Shown: one piece after another, positions 27,401-35,263 of the stretch
Numbering within the stretch: position 1 is the stretch's first letter
Layout of the letters: each line of letters starts with the position of its first letter
NCBI RefSeq assembly: GCF_001650695.1
Contig: NZ_LWQS01000031.1
Location: 1-64,000 of the forward strand
Reading direction: 5' to 3'
Length of the DNA: 64,000 nt
Source: Chloroflexus islandicus
Lineage (GTDB): Bacteria; Chloroflexota; Chloroflexia; Chloroflexales; Chloroflexaceae
Position numbers and translations under genes: made by a program
The notes under the pieces: generated by a model
The model's input: the letters and a program-made list of their open reading frames with translations, nothing else
Database searches by the model: none
What the model was told of the DNA's origin: nothing

Positions 27401-27647
27401 GCTCTATCTGATCGAGGCCCAATACGAGCACGCAATCACGACCTATCAACGCGCCGTAGCCGAAGATCCGTATCTCGAACAGGCGCACCGCGACGTGATG
27501 CGCTGTCTGGCCCGGCAGGGCAAACGCGCGCAGGCGTTGCGCCAGTACCGCGAACTAGCGGAACTGCTCGACACCGACCTCCAAACCGCCCCCGCCGCCG
27601 AAACCACGCTCCTGTATGAGCGCATCCGGCACGGCGATGATGTGTAG
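24480..27647 (+). CDS. Large regulator: NB-ARC-like ATPase, TPR repeats and C-terminal wHTH-BTAD domain
   Basis: A 1055-residue protein with a GTG start at 24480; AGGG lies about 10 bases upstream. Residues 20-330 form a STAND-type NTPase: Walker A ITGAGGSGKSHLAL (K49), Walker B region VLVVDGCEHL, and the helical and winged parts GLPLAIELAAARAGLLSL and RYRLLEPVRLFARDRL. Residues about 380-760 are TPR-like helical repeats (NNLGLVHFDRADYDEAAACF). From about 804 comes an OmpR-type winged helix plus BTAD domain, as in SARP regulators (CALGPIRVSINGQPVP, AWTYRKARELFFYLL, ALWPNASPAQLRNYLHRSL, AQYEHAITTYQRAVAEDPYLEQAHRDVMR). In classical AfsR/SARP proteins this module is N-terminal; here it is at the C-terminus. 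It is probably a ligand-gated transcription factor with unknown targets. Confidence 0.87.
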   Translation: MILPDNAIATPNLPPAPRLFGRQRHVHAIQALLSETRLVTITGAGGSGKSHLALHIAHSLMARFPDGVWWCELGPVADPSLAPYAVTTALGITEVTSSPITALIGRIGSLPCVLVVDGCEHLTTAIAGLVETLLRHCPGLHILATSLQPLGAAGEQLYPLPPLPPPPDDLPLSRLAAQPAVALFVARATAVAPAFRLTAENAPLIASLCRRLDGLPLAIELAAARAGLLSLAQLEHYVTESLAVLGSDSDAPRRTLTATLTWGYRLLSDAEQHLFRRLAVFPGSFTLAAAAAMAGASEPVVLETLAGLVRKSMVVVSNLPAQGVARYRLLEPVRLFARDRLDEAGEMAIMRDRHLRWVLQLVEAASDQPLGPISGAAIARLAAEYDNLRAALRWVITSQQGEAGLRLIVALFRFWFQRGPLGEARHWIGEILRLPAAAPSLLRARAAFAAGRLACRQGDDHNALVYGRESLQLAQAAGDREIEARALDLLGLVHHDVNAFVEAINYHQAALAIRRELGDAYAIAVSLNNLGLVHFDRADYDEAAACFTAALEAAAHANTSFLPAWQNLAEIALARGDHETAAAHAYRLLAQAEAAGDQFTNAMATVTLAAAAYNANDLAAAARFSAQALAALRRLDGPAWEADTLRVMGDLAVTEGDLAAAKARYTEAMAASDRANSTRGRGMILARLACLAVQQGESGLAVAHAREAVALLAPTGHLHPLIEALEALAVALAATAPRTAATLLASAQTERDRRRIPRLPPWRDLIEHIAAHVGETTPVALATAVALAMEPNRATAPSDPGPVLRACALGPIRVSINGQPVPATAWTYRKARELFFYLLDRSPATKAAIGLALWPNASPAQLRNYLHRSLHFIRHALGNMAYIRFANDAYAVNNELPLWYDVARFEQCMREVAGLGPIASLTAPQRSQAITLLSEATALWRGEFLADLDVGEWAILRREELRAAFIQALLDLGQLYLIEAQYEHAITTYQRAVAEDPYLEQAHRDVMRCLARQGKRAQALRQYRELAELLDTDLQTAPAAETTLLYERIRHGDDV

Positions 27648-27661
27648 CGGGCTTGATCCGG

Positions 27662-27687
27662 GGCGCGGCAGGTAACTACCGCACGCC
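27662..27687. repeat. Degenerate copy of the GTGCGGCAGTT hairpin repeat
   Basis: On the minus strand this reads GTGCGGTAGTTACCTGCCGC, close to GTGCGGCAGTTTGACTGCCGC at 59420. It starts 15 bases after the stop of the BTAD regulator, so it may serve as its terminator. The stem is imperfect. Confidence 0.5.
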
Positions 27688-27824
27688 ACACAAGGTCTGC
27701 TAACGAAGCCGGCGGGCTGCTGCCCCCCTCCCCCCCAGTGTCAGTGTAAGCACTTCTGTAAGCACCGGCAGCTATCGTTCTCATAACGACACGTTTTGGA
27801 TTGATAGCTTCACCGGAGACGACC

Positions 27825-28400
27825 ATGAATTGCCGGTCTTTCATCCTGCTAGGGTTGTTGGGGATCATGATGAGCCTCGTCGCTTGCAGCGGCCAACCGG
27901 CCGCACAACCAGCTTCGCTGCCCACGGCTGTACCCACCATCCCAGCCAGCGAACCAACCAGCGCCGCAACCGCGTTGACCATCCCCTGCGCCGAGTTAGT
28001 GCCTGCCGCGGAACTCGCACGCCTGATCGGCACCCAACCTGATAGCTTGATGGATACCGTTATGCCGGGATGGACGGCCTGCACGTGGTTTTATACCCCT
28101 CCCGGCGCGAGCCAACCAGCCGATTTCATCGTGCAAGCCTACACCGGCGAAGAGGCGATCGTCAAATGGCGGATGGACACCAACCCCGCGAATCGCCGGC
28201 CAGAGGTCGTCGTCAATGATCTGAGCGCCTACGTGCCAGAGGGCTACACATGGGTCATCCCCGAAAGCCAATTGCGCGCCGTACAAGCTTGGCAAGACGG
28301 TCGCTACATCTTTTTGCGCTTCCCGGCCAATACCCTCGCCTTGAGCAGCGAAGCGCAGATTGCCGATGTGCTGCAAACGCTCTTCGGACGGTTGAAATAG
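27825..28400 (+). CDS. Putative lipoprotein of unknown function
   Basis: A 191-residue protein from the ATG at 27825, with CGGAGACG upstream. It has a typical lipoprotein signal, SFILLGLLGIMMSLVAC, with C21 as the expected lipid-modified cysteine, followed by a Pro/Thr/Ser-rich spacer (about 22-48). The mature domain begins with IPCAELVPAAELARLIG and contains CTWFYTPPG, a layout like that of actinobacterial DUF3558 lipoproteins (Cys-containing start, C-x-W pair). I cannot assign it firmly. It should sit on the outer face of the membrane. Confidence 0.72.
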   Translation: MNCRSFILLGLLGIMMSLVACSGQPAAQPASLPTAVPTIPASEPTSAATALTIPCAELVPAAELARLIGTQPDSLMDTVMPGWTACTWFYTPPGASQPADFIVQAYTGEEAIVKWRMDTNPANRRPEVVVNDLSAYVPEGYTWVIPESQLRAVQAWQDGRYIFLRFPANTLALSSEAQIADVLQTLFGRLK

Positions 28401-28525
28401 TTCCATATATTTAGAAGTTCTCAGTATTTCCGCCAATAGACGATCTCTGCCATCCTCCACCACGCTTGCCAGCGAGATCGCCTCCATTCACCGGCCTTCC
28501 CTCGTTCGCAGAAAGGGAATTCCTT

Positions 28526-31500
28526 ATGGCCCGGCGTGGTCGCTCAACCATCCGCCACTGGTTAGCGTTAATTGTCTTCCTCGTCGCGATAGTCCCAGTC
28601 TATGGGCAACCGGCGCCGCCTTCATCAACACTGGCCTCCGTAGGCGCAAATTCGTTCAGCTTGCTTGGCGCCCGCCCCAGCGACCCCTTCCCGCTCGCTT
28701 ATATCGAGGTGCCGTATACGTGGCGACTGAATAACTTTCCGAACGGCATCACCATTGAGGCGTGGGTGAAACGCGACAACGCCAACCGGAACGAGTCGGT
28801 GCTGTGCAACGATTGGGATCGTTCGTATTGCTTACGGTTTATCGGTGGCCGGATCCGTTTTTCGAGCAATGGGTTCGGCAGCGCCATGGATAGTAGTGGC
28901 ACAGTCCCCACCGGTGTGTGGACGCATATTGCCGTCACGTATAACAGCATCACCGGTCTGCGCGCGATGTACATTAATGGCGTACTCGACAGCACCAGCG
29001 TCTATGCCGGCGGCGTCGGCGAGGCCAACCATACGCCGCTCGGCATTGGCGCCGATCTGGCCAACGATTACCTGCAAAACTATTTCGCCGGTCTGATCGA
29101 CAATGTGCGGCTATGGCAGCGGGCGCTGTCTGGCAGCGAAATCCGCGCCAATATGTTCCGCGAACTCGATCCAGCAACAGCAGATACGGCGCTGTTAGCG
29201 GAATGGCGGCTGAATGGCGATGCTGCCGATGCCACCAACCGCTTCAACGGCATCGTTCGCGGCGGTTTCTTCGTCGCTGATGGCGCAATCCCGCGCGACA
29301 TCCGCATTCCCCAGCGCAACGCCACGCTGAACCTTGATGGCTATTGCACCGCCAGCGAATATCAGGGTGACACACAAGTGATCGTCGCGAACGGCGCGCC
29401 GGAAGGAACCCCGCGCACTACTGCCCACCTGCTGCGCACTGCGACCGATCTGTGGATCTGTTTCGAGCAAGTGACAGCGCCAACGTGGTTCGGCGACAAC
29501 TGGGTTGCGGTTTACCTCGACCCCAACCTGAGCCGCCACGCGCTGGCCCAACCCACCGATTACACGCTGGAATTGCGCAGCGATGGCTCGAAGATTGCCC
29601 GCGCCGGCGATGGCAATGGCGGGTACGTTGCCACCGGAACGATCAGCGCGCAATGGGATGGGCAGTATCGCATCATTGACGCTGGCCTCGGCCAGACGCG
29701 CACCGCCGAATATCGCATCAGTCTGAGCCTGCTCAATGCCAAGGGCGGCGTCTTTGGGTTGCGGCTGGCGCAAAACTGGATCGGCGGGATCGGCGACGAC
29801 CGCATCTGGCCGGCGCTGTCGGGGTGGAACCAACCTGTCACGTGGAGTAGCGCCACGCTGGGCAGCCTTGGCGCGCCACGCACCATCACCGGGCGCGTTG
29901 TCTACCAGCCGCGCAACGAGTTAGCCCCGCCGATCGGCCTCGGCGGCGTCAAGGTACGGCTGATCGGCAGCGATCTGGGAGGGAGCAGCGCGGTGGTTGC
30001 GATCGCGACCAGCCGGCCCAATGGCAGCTTTACGGTGGTGGGGGAAGATGATTTTAGCCAGCACACGCTCGAACTTGATCCGTCAACGCTGCCCAAAGGC
30101 CTCATTCCTGTCAAGGCTGAGGCCTACGCACCCGGCAACGTGATTGACCCGCACACCATCGCGCTCGGCGCCGCCGGCCCCGGCGCCTACGACGGCTTTA
30201 CCTTCGTGCTCAAAGACGCGCTGCCATTGCCAACCGATAACACCGCCAGCCCCTACTTCCTTATCATTGCGCCGCAAGCGGTCATTCAAGCCGGCGCGCT
30301 TACCAACTTTGTGAACTTTAAACGCCGCCTCGGTTTTGAGGTCGAAGTGGCGAGCATCGAACAGGCTGGTCAAGGCGCGAGCCCGAACGACATCGCGCTG
30401 GTTAAGAATATCCGCAACTTCGCGATCAGCCGGTATCAGGTTTACGGCAATCGCTTTCGTTATCTTATGTTAATTGGCACGAACCAAGTCCTACCCTATG
30501 CCCAAGTGGAAGCTGGCGCCGACCGCGACTATTCGCAGGCTGCGCCAGATAACAACTGCCGCAAGCCGCAAGCGACCAGCCCCGGTTCCGGCTGGCGCAC
30601 CGATTGGTACTACGCCGACTTGACCAGCAACTGGGACACCAACGGCAACGGGTGTCTGGGTGACGGCATCTTCGGTGATCCGGCAGCGCAACAGCGGAAC
30701 GGCTACACACCAGATAGCCGTAACGTCTTTAATCTCACCGTCGCGGTTGGCCGGATCCCGTTGACCGATCCTCAAAGCGTGAGCCGCGCGCTCGACAATA
30801 GCATGGCATTCGAGCAGCGGGCGGCGACCTTCAAAAACCGGACGTTGTCGGCGATGAGTATGATGGACATGCGCGGGCAATGCTGGAAGCAAAACGAAAA
30901 TGGACAGGGCGGCAGTTATCAGGCGCCTTGCGAGAACGGCACCGACGGCGCGTACACCGGCGAAGCGATGCGCACCGGTTTTCAAACGGCTGCCGGCTTT
31001 GCGGTTGATCGCTTGTACGAAAACGAGCCGGTCAACCTCGACGGTATCCCCACCGGCGCATCGGGATTGATGACATCGGATGAGGTCACGCAGCAAAACC
31101 TTATCAACTACTTAAACCAAGGCGCAATTCTCTTAGACGACCGATACTCGTATGGCGTCGTCAATCTGGTTGGTCACGGCGACGGCAGTGGCGTTTATCG
31201 CACCTACTGGCAGGGTGACCTCTGCGCCAATGGCCGGCTCGACCAGCCGAGCGGGCCGTGCGGCGAATATCCCAACGGCGTCAACGAGGTTGGTTCGACC
31301 AAGATGCTCGACTACGATGACATGAACCCGCGCTACGGCAACGCGCCGATCTACGTCGTGGCGGCGTGCAGCACTGGCAATTGGGCTAATCCGGTCAACT
31401 TTGGCGCCGAGATGCTCTCCCGGCAAAATGCCACCGCTTGGATGGGAGGGATCGGGGTGTTGCCCTACTCCCCTAGCTGGCAGCAACCCGGCCATGGCGG

Positions 31501-33715
31501 TATGCAAGACATTAGCGTAAACGTCAACCGGCGCTTGTTGGTTGACCAATTGCGGCTCGGCGACGCTGTGTGGCAAACAATGGCCGCATATATGGCCCAG
31601 ATCAAGCAGCACCCAACCCCGCACCTGAGCTCGTGGTGGGCCTTCAACTACGACCTCTTCGGCGACCCGACGCTCAGCTACTTTGGCAACGCCGGCGGCG
31701 ACGCCACCCTTGCCGCGTGGCCAATGTTGCGCGCCAACAGCCGCGGCCTTGGCTATACCACGCTGGTTGGGCCAGCCTTCCCCAAACAGCTTTGGCAGTA
31801 CGCCGCGCCGGCCAATCTCTCGCTGCCAGTCCGCACCTCGCCGGTCGTAAACCAGTGGGGCGATGCAGTGATTGCCCATAGCTTCGTGGACGTTGTGCGG
31901 AACGGCCAGCTTCAGCAACGCTGGGTGTTGAACGCGCCGGCAGTCGGAGCGCCAGCTATCACGACTGATGGCACGATCTATGCGGTCGATCGGCTGGGGT
32001 GGCTCTACGCCTTCAATGGCTTCAGCGAACGCTGGCGGCTCAACCTTGGCGCCCCCCCCCTCGCCGGGCCGGTGGTAGGATCAGACGGCTTCATCGCCAT
32101 GCCGCTCGATGGTGGCGGCGCTAACTCGGCGGTGATGGTCGTGCGGCCCGACGGCCAGCTCTATGCCGTCCATAGCATCGATGGCAAAATCGTGGGCGGG
32201 TTGGCAGCAGCACCCAACCGCGTCTACTACGGCACGACGACGACCGGACGAGTCTTCCGGCTCGATCTCTTTTCCCCTGCCTGCGCCGGCGGCCTCATTC
32301 GCACCGGCTGCGCCGCCTACTCCAATCCAGCGCCGGCCGCCTACACCACACCGCCGTTGCTCTACGCCAATAGCATCTTTGCCGGGCGCAGCGACGGCAC
32401 AGTCGTGAAGCTCAACGTTGACACCTTCGCCGTCCAGAGCAGTTTCACCGGCGCTGGCGCAATCAGCAGCGGGCCAACCGCCGGCCCCGGCGGGCAAGTA
32501 CTGGTTGGCGCCGAGAGCGGCATGCTCTACAGTCTCTCGCTCGGCCTGACCACGCGATGGCAGACCAACCTTGGCGCAGCGGTGCGTAGCTTGCCGGCTG
32601 CTTCCGCCGACGCCATCTATGTCGCTAGCGGCGATTGGCTGCACGCCTACCATCCGCATACCGGCGAGTTGCTGTGGAGCCAGTCGCTCGGTAGCGGCGC
32701 TAACGGCGGCTCAGCAGCGATCAGCTATGGTCGCGAGATCTATGTGCAGACCGGCCAAGGCCGGGTGATCGCCATTGGCGAAGACTGGCAACCCAAGGTC
32801 ATCTCCATAGCTGTTGCCCCCATCAAACCATCCGATCCAGCATCGCAACCCTTTATGCGAGTGAGCTGGACGCTAGCCGGCGCGGGCACGGCATCGGTAG
32901 CGAGCACCGCTACCGGCTACTTGCTGCAACGCCGCACCGCCGATGGCATCTGGGAAGACCTCGCCATCGTGCCAGCGGGAACGACTGAATGGGATGACAC
33001 CACCGCTCAACCCGGCGTAGCCTATGCCTACCGGCTACAGGTCTTAGACGCCGCCGGCAACGATTCGGATTTCGTCACCACGCTTGCCGACGCACGCAGC
33101 CTACCCCAGCGTCCGGCAGCGCCTACGCTCGCCCCGATAACCCCGCTCAGCGCCGATAGCCTGCGTTTGGCGTGGACGCCGGCTGCCGGCAGCGAGCAGA
33201 CCACCTACCAGATCGAGCAGAGCGCGACCGCCGCCGGCCCATTTACACCCGTCGCCTCGGTTTCGAGCGAAGCGACCAGCTACACCATCACCGGCTTGAA
33301 CGCGAACACCACCTATTTCTACCGGATCGTGGCGGTGAACCAAACCGGCGCCAGCGACCCTTCCAATACGGCAGCGGGCACAACCTATGCCCGAACCCTG
33401 CCCGCACCGCAAAACGTCACTGCCACCCTGCTTGCCGATGGCTCGGTGCAGGTAACGTGGACAGGCGGGCCGGCGGGGGCGCAGGCGGTGATCGAGGTCA
33501 ATCCAGCGGGACTCGCCAGCTACGAGACGCTGGGCACAACACCAGCGGCTGGGGCATATACCTACACCCCGGTCAGTCCGGGCAACAACCGTTACCGGGT
33601 CAAATTTGTGCAGGGCAACACCGAATCGGCATACGGGGAAACGCCGCTGCGGCTGGCGACGCGCAACTATCCCGCCTTCGAGCGTCGCGTGTACCTGCCA
33701 ATGACCATCCGGTAA
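28526..33715 (+). CDS. Multidomain secreted gingipain-like (C25) cysteine protease with P-x-x-x-R tail
   Basis: A 1729-residue exported protein; the ATG at 28526 has AAAGGGAAT upstream. Order: signal peptide 1-27 (HWLALIVFLVAIVPVYG); LamG/concanavalin domain about 40-235 (FPNGITIEAWVKRDN ... FAGLIDNVRLWQRALSG); a DOMON-like carbohydrate-binding region about 275-450; a caspase-like C25 domain about 575-1050 with catalytic-type H884 (NLVGHGDGSG) and C948 (YVVAACSTGNW), the two signature residues; PQQ-type propeller repeats about 1090-1420 (WLYAFNGFSERWRLNLGAPP); two fibronectin-III domains about 1425-1625; and the closing peptide RRVYLPMTIR. It is likely a surface protease for external protein. 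A run of nine C bases lies at 32052-32060 within the coding sequence. A strong hairpin terminator follows. Confidence 0.88.
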   Translation: MARRGRSTIRHWLALIVFLVAIVPVYGQPAPPSSTLASVGANSFSLLGARPSDPFPLAYIEVPYTWRLNNFPNGITIEAWVKRDNANRNESVLCNDWDRSYCLRFIGGRIRFSSNGFGSAMDSSGTVPTGVWTHIAVTYNSITGLRAMYINGVLDSTSVYAGGVGEANHTPLGIGADLANDYLQNYFAGLIDNVRLWQRALSGSEIRANMFRELDPATADTALLAEWRLNGDAADATNRFNGIVRGGFFVADGAIPRDIRIPQRNATLNLDGYCTASEYQGDTQVIVANGAPEGTPRTTAHLLRTATDLWICFEQVTAPTWFGDNWVAVYLDPNLSRHALAQPTDYTLELRSDGSKIARAGDGNGGYVATGTISAQWDGQYRIIDAGLGQTRTAEYRISLSLLNAKGGVFGLRLAQNWIGGIGDDRIWPALSGWNQPVTWSSATLGSLGAPRTITGRVVYQPRNELAPPIGLGGVKVRLIGSDLGGSSAVVAIATSRPNGSFTVVGEDDFSQHTLELDPSTLPKGLIPVKAEAYAPGNVIDPHTIALGAAGPGAYDGFTFVLKDALPLPTDNTASPYFLIIAPQAVIQAGALTNFVNFKRRLGFEVEVASIEQAGQGASPNDIALVKNIRNFAISRYQVYGNRFRYLMLIGTNQVLPYAQVEAGADRDYSQAAPDNNCRKPQATSPGSGWRTDWYYADLTSNWDTNGNGCLGDGIFGDPAAQQRNGYTPDSRNVFNLTVAVGRIPLTDPQSVSRALDNSMAFEQRAATFKNRTLSAMSMMDMRGQCWKQNENGQGGSYQAPCENGTDGAYTGEAMRTGFQTAAGFAVDRLYENEPVNLDGIPTGASGLMTSDEVTQQNLINYLNQGAILLDDRYSYGVVNLVGHGDGSGVYRTYWQGDLCANGRLDQPSGPCGEYPNGVNEVGSTKMLDYDDMNPRYGNAPIYVVAACSTGNWANPVNFGAEMLSRQNATAWMGGIGVLPYSPSWQQPGHGGMQDISVNVNRRLLVDQLRLGDAVWQTMAAYMAQIKQHPTPHLSSWWAFNYDLFGDPTLSYFGNAGGDATLAAWPMLRANSRGLGYTTLVGPAFPKQLWQYAAPANLSLPVRTSPVVNQWGDAVIAHSFVDVVRNGQLQQRWVLNAPAVGAPAITTDGTIYAVDRLGWLYAFNGFSERWRLNLGAPPLAGPVVGSDGFIAMPLDGGGANSAVMVVRPDGQLYAVHSIDGKIVGGLAAAPNRVYYGTTTTGRVFRLDLFSPACAGGLIRTGCAAYSNPAPAAYTTPPLLYANSIFAGRSDGTVVKLNVDTFAVQSSFTGAGAISSGPTAGPGGQVLVGAESGMLYSLSLGLTTRWQTNLGAAVRSLPAASADAIYVASGDWLHAYHPHTGELLWSQSLGSGANGGSAAISYGREIYVQTGQGRVIAIGEDWQPKVISIAVAPIKPSDPASQPFMRVSWTLAGAGTASVASTATGYLLQRRTADGIWEDLAIVPAGTTEWDDTTAQPGVAYAYRLQVLDAAGNDSDFVTTLADARSLPQRPAAPTLAPITPLSADSLRLAWTPAAGSEQTTYQIEQSATAAGPFTPVASVSSEATSYTITGLNANTTYFYRIVAVNQTGASDPSNTAAGTTYARTLPAPQNVTATLLADGSVQVTWTGGPAGAQAVIEVNPAGLASYETLGTTPAAGAYTYTPVSPGNNRYRVKFVQGNTESAYGETPLRLATRNYPAFERRVYLPMTIR

Positions 33716-33729
33716 AAACGCAATGGGCC

Positions 33730-33760
33730 GAGAGTGTGGCAATGAGCCTGCCACACTCTC
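33730..33760 (+). terminator. 12-bp hairpin behind the C25 protease gene
   Basis: GAGAGTGTGGCA (33730-33741) pairs perfectly with TGCCACACTCTC (33749-33760) around a 7-base loop, 15 bases after the stop codon. No long T run follows. Confidence 0.7.
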
Positions 33761-33861
33761 AGCTCATCAACTGTGCATGTACCCGGTTCAACAAACGATG
33801 GCTCAAGCCGCTCCCTCGCAACCCATCGTGCTGGGGAGCGTTTGCACGCCAGCGACGCAGT

Positions 33862-34293
33862 CTACCTTACTACCATCGGCACATATACCGAACGTTGCTT
33901 GATAGCATAGAAGCCGTACTTCGTCTCGCTCCACGTGGTGACGCCGGCTAGCGCCGATTTCGTCTGGGTGAAGAGATAGCCCTCGAAGGACTGGTCATCA
34001 GTGAGGTTGGTTGGCGTGTCGTTGAAGTCAATGTACAGCAGGATCTTGTGATCAGGCCCCCACGAACCGGGCAACGGGTACGTCGCCGTGCGGATGAAGC
34101 CGCGCACATTGTGCGGCCGGCCATCGCTGCCGGTGTAGCGCCCGCCAATGTTGGGCTGTTGGGCCGCAAAGTTATCGGGCAACGACCACAGCTCTCATTG
34201 CCCCTGCCACCCATCATGCACCATACGATAGCGACCGGTGAATTCACTCTTGGCAAACAGAGCCGGCGCCGGAGCTGCGCCGGCCAATTCCAT
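33862..34293 (-). pseudogene. 3' remnant of a secreted-protein gene with in-frame TGA and P-x-x-x-R tail
   Basis: Reading the minus strand from 34293 gives MELAGAAPAPALFAKSEF, then TGRYRMVHDGWQGQ, a TGA stop at 34197-34195, and then ELWSLPDNFAAQQPNIGGRY in the same frame down to RSVYVPMVVR and TAG at 33862. The amino-acid pattern on both sides of the TGA is that of real coding sequence, so this is one gene interrupted by a nonsense mutation and shortened at the 5' end. No signal peptide remains. The C-terminal peptide VYVPMVVR matches the tails of the three large secreted proteins in this window. I do not recognise the domain (GRPHNVRGFIRTATYPLPGS, LLYIDFNDTPTNLTDDQS). Confidence 0.72.
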
Positions 34294-34638
34294 CACCACC
34301 CTGTGCTCTTGGTGGCGTAGAAAATGATAACTTTAATCGCTGATCAGCCAAAATAAAATACACAAAACCATCACATAATACCAATTTTTTACAATTAGAC
34401 CTGCACTGTAAACCGTTGGCACAGACCGCGCCCCTTGCTAGTTACCCACAATGAACAAGCGTAATCGCAGCACCTGCTATCCTGCCCGCTATCTGAAGTC
34501 GTTCTCTCATGCACGCCAACCGGCAGCGTCTCAGTAATGAACTGCTCATCGCCTGTAGCGAAGCTTTCGCTTCTTGGTATCGCTTGTTCCGCTGATAATT
34601 AGGAAAAACGATCTTCGCTACCAACCGGAGATGGCACT
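34294..34638. other. Intergenic, lower GC, nothing recognised
   Basis: The region 34320-34440 is AT-rich relative to the surroundings. No gene or family repeat is seen. The end holds CCGGAGATGGCACT, the probable ribosome-binding site of the next gene. A GC hairpin (GCCGGCGC ... GCGCCGGC) lies just inside the preceding remnant at about 34262-34284. Confidence 0.45.
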
Positions 34639-35130
34639 ATGACGTGGATGTCTTGGCGGATAACCCATCCTGTGCGCACCCTGATCGGTGGTTTCTTATT
34701 TGCTGCTATCTGGCTGATAATTTCCTACAACACGATTATCCAAGATAGTCCGGCGCCGGGATGTGTCAAACGGCTGGCTTTCAGCGAGATAGGTTGGTGC
34801 AAAGGCAGGACGGCCATCATCGACCTTGAAGTTACGTCTGCGCCGCGATGTCTCGACATCAAGGTCAATAACTGTCACGGCGGCGTGCTTGAGGTGCGAA
34901 ACCGATGTAACGAGGTATTTGTGCTCGGTGGCTTTAGCGTTGAGCCTGACAAAGAGAAGACAACGTTCTTCGAGGTCATTACACGGGGAGACGAGTACTT
35001 CCTTGCGCCAACATTCGATGCCTTCACGTTCTACATACCTCGTCGCAATATGCTCATCGAGGCGGTTGGCACGCTCGGCGACCAAGCCATCACCGTGCGC
35101 TTTACCAAAACAAAGCTGCTGTGTATATGA
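34639..35130 (+). CDS. Single-pass membrane protein of unknown function
   Basis: A 163-residue protein with GGAG 9-10 bases before the ATG. One N-terminal transmembrane helix (PVRTLIGGFLFAAIWLIISYNTII, about 11-34) is followed by an extracytoplasmic beta-rich domain with six cysteines (GCVKR, GWCKG, PRCLD, NNCHGG, RNRCNE, LLCI), which could form disulfides. I do not recognise the family. It stands alone between a pseudogene and a convergent asparaginase-type gene. Confidence 0.65.
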   Translation: MTWMSWRITHPVRTLIGGFLFAAIWLIISYNTIIQDSPAPGCVKRLAFSEIGWCKGRTAIIDLEVTSAPRCLDIKVNNCHGGVLEVRNRCNEVFVLGGFSVEPDKEKTTFFEVITRGDEYFLAPTFDAFTFYIPRRNMLIEAVGTLGDQAITVRFTKTKLLCI

Positions 35131-35194
35131 GCTATCCCAAGGCGAAGCTAGCAGTGCGGTTGCAACCAGCTTCTGTCCGTGGCAGCAACAGCAG

Positions 35195-35225
35195 CGGGGA
35201 CTGAACAATACGTTCAGTCCCCGCC
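35195..35225. terminator. 13-bp hairpin between convergent genes
   Basis: GCGGGGACTGAAC (35195-35207) pairs perfectly with GTTCAGTCCCCGC (35213-35225) around AATAC. It sits between the stop codons of the convergent genes at 35130 and 35264 and probably serves both. Confidence 0.8.
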
Positions 35226-35263
35226 AACGTGTGTTCAGCTTACCCTAAGCCGCTCACATCCGC

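Noticed and set aside
34195..34197. TGA read as an amino acid (selenocysteine or tryptophan) in the tail-bearing remnant
   Set aside because: No selenocysteine-insertion hairpin is evident right after it, other genes here use TGA as stop, and the 5' part of the gene is missing as well.
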